Part shown: positions 46,001 to 58,000 of the stretch, one piece after another
Position numbering within the stretch: position 1 is the stretch's first letter
Layout: the number at the start of each line of letters is the position of its first letter
DNA from: Siderastrea radians
Lineage: Eukaryota > Cnidaria > Anthozoa > Scleractinia > Rhizangiidae
NCBI GenBank assembly: GCA_964017195.1
Contig: OZ024898.1
Span: 8,559,294-8,623,293 of the forward strand
Direction of reading: 5' to 3'
DNA: 64,000 nt
Notes under the pieces: generated by a model
The model's database searches: none
The model's input: the letters and a program-made list of their open reading frames with translations, nothing else
What the model was told of the DNA's origin: nothing
Position numbers and translations under genes: made by a program

Positions 46001-49000
46001 TACATGTAACTTAAGTGGGTATCAAATCTTGAGGCCCCACCTGCTCTAAGGCACATTTGTTTGAAAGCACATTTTTTGTGTGTGCATTTTTGCCAACCAT
46101 CCACTCAGGCAGGCTGAAAGGATTGAAAAAGGACTGAGGTGCTTACTGCAAAATGCTATTCAAAATGAAGACTTTTGAAAACAGAGGTTTGTCATTTTGG
46201 TGTGGAAAGCAAAATTAAGATGGAGCTTTCCAAAATCAATAACAAGCAAACTTTGAAGTTTACACAGCAATGTTTACATTTTCGCTGCTGTACTTCAATC
46301 ATCGTAGTTGGTCAACAGGTCAAAAAGTCAAGTTTGTGCACTACGATTTTGTGGATTTCGATTCACTTGCTCAATAGTTGGTTTCTGTTTTTCATGGTTT
46401 GGTGGTAGTGCACATAATTCTTGAGCAAAAACCTTATAAGGTCATTGTGACAAATTATGAATATATATTTTTTAATTGTCTAAATGTACTAAGTTCAATG
46501 ATCAACACTTTAGGGTACCCTGGAGAATGGGCAAATGTTTGATTCATCTGTTGCTAAAGGAAGAGAACCTCTAGAATTTCAGCTGGGAAAAGGAAAGGTC
46601 ATAAAAGGTAACACAGAATGCCCCAGTAAATATATAATAGTTTCAATTAATTAAAACTTTTACACTTAACTACAGTGAAACCTGTATTAAGCGGACACCG
46701 TTGTGACCCTCGCTAGTGTCCGCTAAATACAGGGTGTCCTCTTTATACAGGTTCAGTAGTTAATTACTGACCTCTTATCTCCACCTTTATTTACCCACAT
46801 ACTTGGCTTTGCTTTATTGCTAACCTTTCACAACTGGCCATTCCTGGTAGAATTACTAAATTACTTGGAGAACATGCTCTTTGAAACAGATAGCAATGCC
46901 ATAATGTCATAAAAATACCTTCTGCAAACAATTGAAGTGTCTGGTTAATGGAGGTTTCTTGTCACAAAATCGCCTGATTTTAGTGTCCGCGTCTGCTTAA
47001 TAAAGGTGTCTGCTGAATACGGATTCAGCAGACAATGGGGTCCGCTTAAGACAGGTTTCACAGACCATTTCTGAGAACAGATAATTAGGCAAGCCCATGT
47101 GAACACTGTGATCAAAAGCAAGTTTTACTTTTCAAGGACATTACCTGTCTGTGAATGACATTTTGCAGTATCATACAGTTGGCAATGGTGTTCAAGCATC
47201 AAAAGGGAGAACCCTGGGGAGGAGTGGTGGGGGGGGGGGGGATGCCTTGTGGCTTATCACCCTGGTGGGAATCTTTGAACATTCCTGAAGGATCTTCAAA
47301 AATCTGATCTGATTTAGAATCCTTGATAAACCTAATTTGAAATCCTCAGAGATCCTCATGAAGATTTGCCAGCTAGTAATGGAAAACAAAAATAAAATGT
47401 GAGAATGCTAATTGAAAAGGCAAAAAAGATTATTTTGATATTAAATGAAACTCATATCTTTTGTCTCATATGTAGGTTGGGAGATGGGAATCAAGGGAAT
47501 GTGTGTAGGGTAAGTTTTAAAATTTTATAAATTAATAATTAATTATAAAATTATAAGACGATTTCCGCTCAACGTTCGAGCAGTAAGTGCAAAAATTAAG
47601 TTACCAAAAAAATACTTGCAGCACTGTCACATTTTGAGGACTGATAAGAAGAACTTATCGTTACTTTTGCTCCCAAGCTGACCCCGCGAGAGAAAATTGG
47701 ATTTGAAGTTATCCATATTTCAATCAAAAAGACGCTTCATGTCAGTTCAAAACAAAATGGCGCCCGTTTTTAGCATACTTTTACGAGATTTGAAATTAAT
47801 TTTCTTGAGAATGCTTGAGAATTTCATCGCGGGGTCACTTGGGCAAGTGAACTAGAGTGAGATGTTTCAAATAGCATTTAAAATGTTACCGTGCTATGAG
47901 TAGTTTTTTGGTAAATATTTTTTGCACTTATTGCTCGAATGTTGAGCGGAATCCGTCTTAATAATTTGGTGTAAAACATTAAATTGTTTACAAAACATTT
48001 TAATTTTATTACCTCAAAAGTTTTGAAATACAACCACTCCATGGTATATTTTATTTTCAGTGAAAAAAGAAAGTTGATAATTCCTCCTCATCTAGGATAT
48101 GGTTCTCGTGGAGTAGAAAATGTCATTCCACGTAAGTGCCCTATTTTCATTCATGAACATAATTTTTCAATTTTGAGCAGATTTTTCAAATAAACATGGG
48201 TTTTAAAGGACAGTGTGAAAGACCTTCTGGCCCAAGAGAAGGGATGATGATGATAATGATGATGATGATGGTGATGATATTGATGATGATGATGATGATG
48301 ATGGTGATGATATTGATGATGATGATGATGATGATGATATTGATGATGATGATGATGATGACGATGATATTGATGATGATGATGATGATGATGATGGTGA
48401 TGATGGTGATGATATTGATGATGATGATGATGATGATGATGGTGATGATGGTGATGATGGTGATGATAGTGATGATGATGAAAGGATGTAGTGTGAACAC
48501 TTTCAATGGTGATGATGACTGTAGTGTGATTATGGTGTACATAATGATAAATGTCGTAGTAATGGTGATGATGATAATGATGATGATGATAATTGTGCAG
48601 ATGGTGATGGTGATGACAATAGTGATGATGGTTGTGATAATAATGGTGATGATGATGATGATCATGATGATGATGATGATGATGATGATGATGGTGGTGA
48701 AGATGGTGGTGGCCATTTCTCAAATATCATTGTTCCTTTTGGATAAAAGGCTAAAACTGAGCGTCAATTTAACTGTCTTGTTTTATTGTCGACATATTTA
48801 GAGTAAGCACTGTTAGCCAAACTGAACTTCCGTCATTCGTGTTGATTCGCAAAAAAGCCGCCTGTACCAAGAACGTTTTTCGGTGAAATGTTCCTTTAAA
48901 GGAGGAACAATCTTAGAGAGGCCTTCTTTGTTCCTCTTCAAAATCAAGGAGAACTAAAAGTCTCTTTGATGTAAGGTACTTCTAATGGTAAACACACATC

Positions 49001-52000
49001 CTCCGTGTCCATCAAATCCAGGAAATCCGATCAATAAAAATAAAATTGATTGATGTCTTACAGATGGAAACGAGACAAAAAATAAACAAGTGAAGAAACG
49101 AAGAAAGAATGCGAAATGAATGAATGAATAAATGAATGAACATTTCCGTAAAATCTAAACGATCCAAAGAATCCAACCTATTTGTTGAAAAAGTATAGAG
49201 TATTAACTTCCAGTACTAAGTAGATGTCCTTTAATCTTTGTTATTAATATTTATTATTGACTGGATAGTATGGATTTATTGGATTTCATGGACATATTTA
49301 AGGGTAAAAGAAGTTAAGCGTGAACTCTTTTTATTTTTGGGTGGATAGTATGGATTTATTGGATATCGTGGACATACATCCAGTGTCTCGTAGGTTGGAT
49401 AGTTTGGATTTCTTAGATATGTTGGAAAATGAAAGACAAAAATAAAAAAAAAATTAATATAAATAAATTAAACTATTAAATGATACTATATTATTATTTA
49501 ATGTAATTTTATTTTTATTTTATTTTATTTTATTTTATTTTCCTTTCTTTTTTTATTTACTTTTTATTATTATTATTATTTTTTATTATCCATGTATTCC
49601 ACAAAATCCAATAAATCCCCCCTTATTTGAAAAAGAAATAATTAAAAGCGGGAGATAAGATCAATTCATTCTTTATTTAGGTAATAGTTCTTTTTCCAGT
49701 AAATCCTTTAAATCCAACATATCCGTCCCTATTTAAAAAAGAAGTGGAGGGAAAGCTAATGGTTCTTTATTCATTTATTCATTTTTCTAGACAATAGCTC
49801 GATGTCCAGGGAGTCCATCAAATCCAAAAAATCCACCCTTACTAAATAATGTTTTACTTAGACGTCACTTGCAGATTCCCAAAATCTCTTTTTTTATTTA
49901 GGGTGGACAGCGTGGATTCCTTGGATATGTCGGATAATGAAGTATTGTTTAATCTTTTGTCTTTTCTAGAGATGGATAGCAGCTATGCTAGGTGGATAAT
50001 GTGGATTCTTTGGAAGTATCAGTGCCGCTTTTGTATTTAATTAAGGGCTTCACAGGATTCTTAATTCTGTGGTTATGTAATATCATTGTAAAAAATGCAT
50101 AACAATCACTTCCTTTTGAAAGGCTGGTGGAGGTATTAACAAAGTTCCTTTCATACGTACAATAGACATTGAAATTTTAGTGCCCTCGAATGACAACAAC
50201 TAGCAGCTTCGATAGTCTTCAACGCATTATACTTTATGGTGGATAATGCGGATTCTGTGGAAATATCACTGCTGCGTTTGTTTTTAACCTAGATTTTCAC
50301 AGTTTTTCGCAATCTGCAGTTATGCAATATCATGCTGAAAATTAATATTACAACCGCCCTTGGTTTTTAACAAAGCGCTTTTCATATCAAGTATAATATA
50401 CTGGAAAAAGAAAACTTTCACACTAGAATGCCGAACTCTATTCGATAAAGCCCTAAGTGTAAGGTTTTAAGACAAACAAATGAACAAAACGACATCGTGT
50501 TTTCACATTGATGCATGCATAATATTGACCATCACAACGTTCTGCTATATAAAGATCATTTGATGCAGGCCATTTCATATCATTGCAAGATGCAGCGAGC
50601 TACAAATCCATGTAGGCAACTTAACAGCGAGGGAGTTAAAGCAGCCACCTTATGTTATTTGAGTCCAATGATCCATGGCAAATGCAGCATAATCAGTGCT
50701 AGATGTATCGCTAGCGTGAAACAACAAGGACTGGAAAAAGCCTGGAAAGATGTTTGTCGCATGCGAGATAACTGCGACAAGGCAGTGTCCGGTAAGAAAT
50801 GCTTTAGTTTGTTGTTTCCCTATTGAAAAACTTATTACTGCATAAAGAGAAATATATCCCTCCGTCAAAGCTGTAAGCACATTGTGTTTCTAAATCCCCC
50901 CTTAAAAAACTTTACTATGTTATAAAGCTAAACTTTTGCCTTGTATTTTTGTGCCTTTTCAGGAATAAAGAATGTGGCATTCTTTTTTAGTGCCGTGGCA
51001 ACTCAAGAAAAAAGAAAGGCCAAAAGCTAGGCAAAAGCCAAAGGCAAAGAAGAAGATGAAGATAGTGACGAAAGCAATGACGAAACAGTGACTTCCAGTC
51101 AGGTGGCTAGTACGACCAGCCAAGAATGGATTGCTGAACATCGCTCTATAGTGGACAAAAAGTTGTGCCCAGCAGTAGTCTATTGGATTGCGCTGACCAC
51201 ACCCAACGGGGCTCCGGCCAATCCCCTCACAGTTCATCGAGCACTCCACGAATGTGGAGTAGAAACGCTTGCACATCAGGTACGTAAAATTCTGTCTTAA
51301 TCGTACTTTGTCGCATTCTGTCTAAGTCCTATTTTTTAATCGGTTTGTCTCTCCTAATGGAGTTTTCTTATTTTTGATCTTCTAGGTCAACTTTAAAGAA
51401 AGCAAGGATTCCATGGCAATGAAGGAGCTGTACAAAATGTTAAAAGATCACAAGAACAGCTTTATGCAGGATTTGGTTCAGTCGTCGTACCAGACCATCT
51501 ATCAAGACGAAGTCCAGCGTTTCATGAACGAGACAGATGAAATTGATCTCGAAGAGTGTGGTGGGGAGTCTGTTGTGAGAGTAATTGTAGTAAACCAGTC
51601 CTTCCAACCTTCATTGTCGTCAGCGATTTCAAAAATGGAAGACGCCAAGTTACAAATTGACCGATTTGGCTTCAACGAAACCAGTGTAGAAATAACGGGA
51701 GACAAGAAAGACCAACCTGAGAGATTATCGGACAAACTTACAGTACTAATCAATGATATAGGAATCGCCATGAAGAAGTTGGATTACACACTACACAGAG
51801 GAAAACTTTACTGGAAAGAGCCAGCTTCCCGATATACCTATTTGTACAAGTGTGAGCCAAGGGCATTTGTGAATAGCCTAGCAGCAAATGAGTTTTTCAA
51901 AGGCCGCCTTCTTAAGAGGCTCTGACTGTAAATATCGAGAATCGGTGGACAAGCTCAAAAAATCGAAAATCCTGATAACTTGCCAGAAGAACACTTTTGG

Positions 52001-55000
52001 GGAGCTATCTTCGAAAATATTACATAAACCTTCTGGAATTCTATTGTTTTCGAGAAATTGGGAAAAAACGGTTTTGCTTAATTAATTATGCAAAAATCAG
52101 GTTTAAAATTAAACAAATTGAATGCGCTTGCTTGTAAACAACTTGCAACGCCAGAAAACAATTTTAATTTTAAATGATAGCAATACTCTTCTACTTTCTA
52201 TCAATGGGAATTGCATGGAGTTTTGATTTATTTATATGGTTTGGTGGTTCTTTGAAACAAAGCCATTTTGCGCACTTCCGAAAAAGGCAAAAATTGGTAA
52301 ACTTTAGGGGCTTAAAATGGGTCTTGGTATGTCTAATATCGAATTGAAACAAACACCGTGATAAAGTTTGGCCCTACTTCTATTATGATATGAAATAAAA
52401 AATCTGGGCAATTCAGGCTCGCGCTGACAAAAACACAAATTCGCGAACCAGTGTTGCCAAAATTTGCATAATTTGGATAATAGAAAAAAACTGTAATGGA
52501 AGGACGACTTGAAATATGACAAATCGTTTACCGTAACTATTTTCGGATGGTCTTTCTACTAGATGATGCATTCGCTGATATCTTCATTATCTCTCTGAAG
52601 AACTACGAACAAATTTGGAAAATTGTTGGTGAAACTAGAGTGCAGTGGGTTATCATATTTTGTCAGATGTCTATACTCTGCAGCACCAATGGCCTTTCTT
52701 TGTTATTTGCAGTTTTTTTGGGGGGAAATACCAATGTTCTCGAAAATCCAAAAGGCTTCTTATAAAAATCATTAAAGTTGACATACGCGTATAAATTGAG
52801 AGCTCAGCCGGGCTGTGTAAAGTAAGGAACACAAAAGTATGACTCAAAATAATCCAGTCACGCAACCGATCACTGCACGTTCATGCAAACGTGAAAATAT
52901 TCTTCAATGAAAATCTTTTCCTCCAAACCGTGAAAGAGTTGCAAAGTAAAACGAAACAAACTGTTTATTGATATCTCTTAGATATACAGCAGCATTTAGA
53001 ACTCGTAAATACCGATCTCGCTGCGAGAACTTCTGTGGTTTGCGTTTTTTAAAGCATATTTATCCAAGTGTAATAATATTGATAGGAACAGCACAATGTT
53101 TGACAAATACGTATAAATCATAATAATAATGATGCACTTTTGCTTCCTGGCCAAAATATTGTTATTTCAAAAAGTCGCCCAAAATCTTAGTAGCCGTTTG
53201 AAAAGAGCGATCGAGTCACGTACACAACAACATACTATTTCGCAGTTTTCTTCTCTCGAAGAGAAAGGTGTCATATGTATACGAAACTAATTCTAGACTT
53301 GCCTGTCGCAATTTTCGTCCCAGTAGAATATCAGCTGCACATGACAGTATGCCCCAAACACAGGGATGCGTACGGTATTCGCTGGAGAACTAGCCATGCA
53401 TAAAACAGCGGCTAGTGTAGGAGACCGCATTTAAAAACTGCCATAAGTAGAATGACAAATTGACAAAAAAGATTCACGTGACACCGGTCACGCAACAGCT
53501 TGTGTAGAACTTTTAAAACTTCTTCTCCTTCTCTTCAGTTTTACGTAGAAATAGTATAAGCCCAAAACAATGCAAGAATAGATTGAAGGAATGTTTTAGT
53601 TCATTCTTTGTGTGTCTTCAGTGAATAAAATCCTCTAAATTGAGCTCACCCAGACAACTACTTTTCATTTCATTCATTTCATTATGCAAATTTTGGCAAC
53701 ACTGGTTCGCGAATTTTTGTTTTTGACAGCGCGAGCCTGAATTGCCCAGATTTTTTATTTCATATCATGATAGAAGTAGAGCCAATCTTTATCACAGAGT
53801 TTATTTCAATTCGATATTAGACATACCAAGACCCATTTTAAGCCTCTGAAGTTTACCAATTTTTGCCTTTTTCCGAAGTGCGCAAAATGGCTTTGTTTCA
53901 AAGAACCACCAAACCACAGAAATAAAGCAAAACTCCATGCAAGTCCTATTGATAGAAAGTAGAAGAGTATTGCTATCATTTAAAATTGAAATTGTTTTCT
54001 GGCGTTGCAAATTGTTTAAAAGCAAGCGCTTTCAATTTGGTCATTTTAAGCCTGATTATTGCGTAATAAATTAAGCAAAACCGTTTTTCCGATTTTCCCA
54101 AAAACAATAGAAATCTAGAAGGTTTAAGTAATATTTTCGAAGATAGCTACCCAAAAGTGTTCTTCTGGCAAGTTATCAGGATTTTCGATTTTCTGAGCTT
54201 GTCCGCCGATTCTTGATATTTACAGTCAGAGCCTCTTAAAGACATGAAGCGTGTGACTGACATCCTGTCCGATCCTTATTGCGAAGTTATTTGCCCTATC
54301 ACGATTGATTACGATCTAATCGAGGTGAACGACGGAAAATGCTGGTCAGTTAGAGAACGGCGTTTCCTCGATCAAGCTATCGAGGATGACAACAAAGGAC
54401 TTGTAACGCCCAGAGCATTCTGTCGCTATGACTGTTCTACGCCGCCGCAGCCAGAGTACTTCAAGGAAATCCTCGAGAACAGCCTCACAGAAAATGAAGT
54501 AGCCACATTTTGTGAAGATTTTCTGAAGCTCCTCAACTACAACAGAAAACAACACAAAGACAAGGTGCCCTGCCTTGTTGGCCAAACCAACAGTGGGAAG
54601 ACGAGTCTTTTTATGCCTATTTTGGGCATAATACACCACTCCAATACCGCCACAATAACCAAACAACGGGTTTTTAACAAGGCAATGATATCAAACGACA
54701 CTGAGGTCATTTTCACAGATGAGGCGACAGAATCAACCATGGATATTGACGACTGGAAAGTTCTGACACAAGGCGGTTATGCAGCCTATGATGTAAAATA
54801 CCAGACAGCCAAGCCCTTTATAAATCGCTGCCCAATGATAATAACCGCACAAAGAAAGCTACGATTCAAGCCAGAGGATCAGCTGGCGATGGAACGAAGA
54901 CTTCGCACCTATTCATTCAAGAGTCTTCAAAATCCTAAGAAGAGAGCCGCAGCTTGGCTACGTAATCATCCAATGGATCGCATCGTATGGGCAGCAGAAA

Positions 55001-58000
55001 GAGCATGCAGTGACGAAGAAGAAACGAACAGCAGTGGCGGCGAAGGCGGAGAAGATTGCCAGGTGGTTGGCGAAGGCCTATTGCCTGAACGCGAGAAAGA
55101 GGCTTTAAGAACATTGTCTCTAGTGGAAGACGAGGTAGCAGAACTAGCCCAAACCGAATCTAATCTTCACGAAGACGAGAGTAGTTCCGACGAAGATGAA
55201 AACGAACAAGACGAAGAACAAACTGTCGGTGCCTTGGAAAGAGCCCTGCAGAAGTGCGTGCCCGATTCATTGCGCCACAGACAAATAGCTCACCTTCTTC
55301 ACACGCAAAAGCAGCTCGAGAAAGACAAGAAAGAACGAGAGGAATATCGGTACAGGCAAAGAAAAGAAGTCCTAATTTCCAAAGGCATTTCGCCAGAGAG
55401 TGCAGAACTCCTCCCGAGAGACGAGCTGGAACCGATGCCTTCACCTCTTAGAGAAGAATTGCTCGCGTATCGTCAAGATTAGGCTCGATTTCCGCCGCTC
55501 TCTCGAGTCCGGTCTTTGTTCCTCCCCAAAAGAGACGGCTGGACGCGTGACCCGTTGACCTTGTCTGTGACGTAATTCGAAAAAATTAATTTATGCGTCT
55601 CCGATGTCACTGGAAGTGAAATCGGACGCCAAACTTCTTGTTTATTTGGCATGCATCACGCGCCCGTGCCTACCCAAAAAATTTCGAATTAGTTTCTTCG
55701 GCAATTTCTGTACATTGCGAAATTGCTATAAATTTCTTCGATGTTCGAATGGATGGCTTAAGGTGCAAGCGATAATACTCCGAAAAAATTTAACTCTAAT
55801 GGTGGATGCGTCTTCTGTGGCTGCTAACAAACTGACTTTCGAAAGAGAACTAAATTAAATGGAAAAGTGTCTGATTTGCGAGACAGAATTTGTCGCTCAA
55901 AAGCCGCATTCATCTTTTCCACTCTGATGACATATGATAATTTTTGTGATAATGTTGCCAGACGAAAATCTGCAGGCGGCAACCTGATTGGCTGAAACCA
56001 ACAATAGAAATCAGACGCGTCCAGCCGCTATTTCGGGGGGATGAGTGCGGGCTCATTTTCCGAACAGCGGCTGGTAATCGAGCCTACGTCAAGATGTAAT
56101 GAAGGCGAACAGTGAGTTACGCAGAGAGAAGGCCAGAGAGGCCTACGACAATGAATGGGTGACAAGCACCGAAAAAGAGTTGCAAAATTGTGTCATGTGG
56201 CTAAACACGTCGATCATCGATGAGCAACACAGGGCTGCCTTGGCAAGCCAGCGAGAACTGCTGTGCGATAAGCTCAAGACACATCTTTCAAATCTGGGCC
56301 TGCTTAACTGCGAGGAGGCACTGGAAGAACGGAGGCGTAAGTGCATTTCTCTGGGACTACTCGCCGAGTGTAACAAGAATTTGGTGAGGTCCGTGTACGA
56401 ACCACTTCCTCTTTTTGACGACATCGCAGTACCTAGCACAAGTGAGGACGACGAGCGCGATATGTTAATCACTCCAGTTCCCAGGCAGAGCGCGGCAAAC
56501 ACCAGAAAGAAAGTTGCAGCCTCTCCTAGTTGTCAAGGAAATCAAACTTCCATACTGAAATACTTAGGTTGAAATTTTAAAGAGTATGGACACTGAACAT
56601 GAAGCATCTCAACTTGTCATGAGAAATATTTGTCTTGATCCATTTTTGTTACAATTTGAGTGTACGAATCAAATCAGTTGCTGTAAAGTAGCGCGAATAA
56701 AGCTCGATTAGTGATTGTAGTAGACGAATCGTAGAGCCATTTGATATGTACAGCGCTGCCTAGTTTAAGATAGTTTGCAGTGATATGAAAACCTGACGTA
56801 GACTAACAAAGAAGTCAAAGGAATAAATGTAAAATGTGTTGAGTTATTTCGTATACTTCACGTCAGGAATAAATGTGTGCACCAGGTAGTGGCTTTCTTT
56901 GTCCTGTCTTTATATTTCATAACATGCGGAATAAATGGTCTTGTCGTATTGGTCCCTCGACTCGAAAGTTATATGGAGTTATTTCCATAGTTTTCGTTCT
57001 CCTTCCACTGCGTTAATCATCCACTACCTTCGTTATTAACTCCTTAATTAGTTGCAAGTTGTCTTCTAACAATTATCCTACTTAAACTTTCGCAAGGCAC
57101 GGTTCAAGAGAGAGTTTGCCGTTCTGCCCTTTTGGAACTAGTATCTGGGATCCCTCAAAATGGCTGACCAATGGCCATAGCCATGGCAATTTATGCCCGC
57201 GCGCAAATACTTGTCTTCGTCTGCAGTAAATAGAAGTATTTTTCTTTTCGGTCCGTGACTAGAATTGCTGTCGACGGGCTGTTGTGGTACTTCGGTATCT
57301 TCGCACAAACTTTCGTTCGCTCGTTCTTGATCGGAAGAGGAGCTCAGGCTTTGGGAGAGCCGGAAACAAACTTCTTCTTCCAGTTGTGCCCCAATGTCGC
57401 CTTGAAGTTTTCTGAGACACTCGTGGGCCCTTGTGGCAACCTCGCGAGACCTCTATTTTTGGTAGTGTACCTTAGCCACCACGGAACTGTGCTTTTGATC
57501 CTCGGAGATCGCGTCCTGCTCCTTGTCGTTCAACTTGTCGTGGCTCGCAGTCTCGACAATTTGCCGATAGCGGGTCGGATGAATGTACTTGCCCGTGGCG
57601 TCGAACACCATCTTGCTCATGAGTTGACCAATCCTACTGTGTTGATCCCCGTTTCTGTTCACAAGAACGTATTCGCAGTTTGGTTTCAAAAGGGGACGAA
57701 TATGGAAAATGTAGCCATCCAAAACTTGCATGCTGGTTTTTGTCAAAAGTAGTGAATCGAAACCATAGTTGGCCGTAGTTTTGAACTTCTTTTGGTCTAT
57801 GAAACCGCCGTTGTTCTTGGCTCCTTCGACCATGTCAACGGTCAAATATTGATAGGTCATTGGCCGGGAACCCTTCACCTTTATGAATAAAAACACTGCC
57901 AAAAACTTGGTCGCAAACGACAAATCTGAAGGAGGCACCTCGCCTGGCTTTTCTTTGCAGATCTTGAGCACGCTTTCAAAACGCGGCAGGTTTTTCGAAA

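Larger units (their letters stand above)
50515..56572 (+). pseudogene. Interrupted SF3-type helicase gene of the mobile element
   Basis: Exons 50515-50791, 50963-51279 and 51386 onward join in phase through GT-AG introns. The third exon is split by two insertions (51916-54235 and 55480-56086) and resumes in the same frame to a stop at 56570-56572. A TAG at 51028-51030 interrupts exon 2. The helicase core lies in 54244-55482: Walker A GQTNSGKTS at 113-121 of that segment, Walker B EVIFTDE at 154-160, motif C PMIITAQ at 197-203, then an Arg-rich ERRLR. This order and spacing fit superfamily 3 helicases of small DNA viruses and some mobile elements. An acidic linker and a charged coiled-coil-like region follow. 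The protein ends QTSILKYLG, resembling a PCNA-interacting box. Nothing upstream of the helicase is recognised; no Rep nuclease motif was seen. Not expressed as one protein in its present state. Confidence 0.65.

Noticed and set aside
48151..48801. Long open frames on both strands (poly His, poly Ile, poly Met/Asp)
   Set aside because: They are the readings of one GAT/ATC microsatellite in different frames; no flanking coding sequence or conservation signal.
51502..51771. 89-codon frame on the minus strand
   Set aside because: Shadow of helicase exon 3.
52304..54025. Short frames inside the TTAA element
   Set aside because: Those in the two arms are mirror images of each other; none has a domain or a start context.
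56099..56572. Separate third gene in the mobile element
   Set aside because: The frame continues the helicase frame exactly across the 9-bp-flanked insertion, so it is that gene's C terminus.
57255..57752. 165-codon frame on the plus strand
   Set aside because: Antisense to the recombinase gene and its Myb extension; starts and ends without support.
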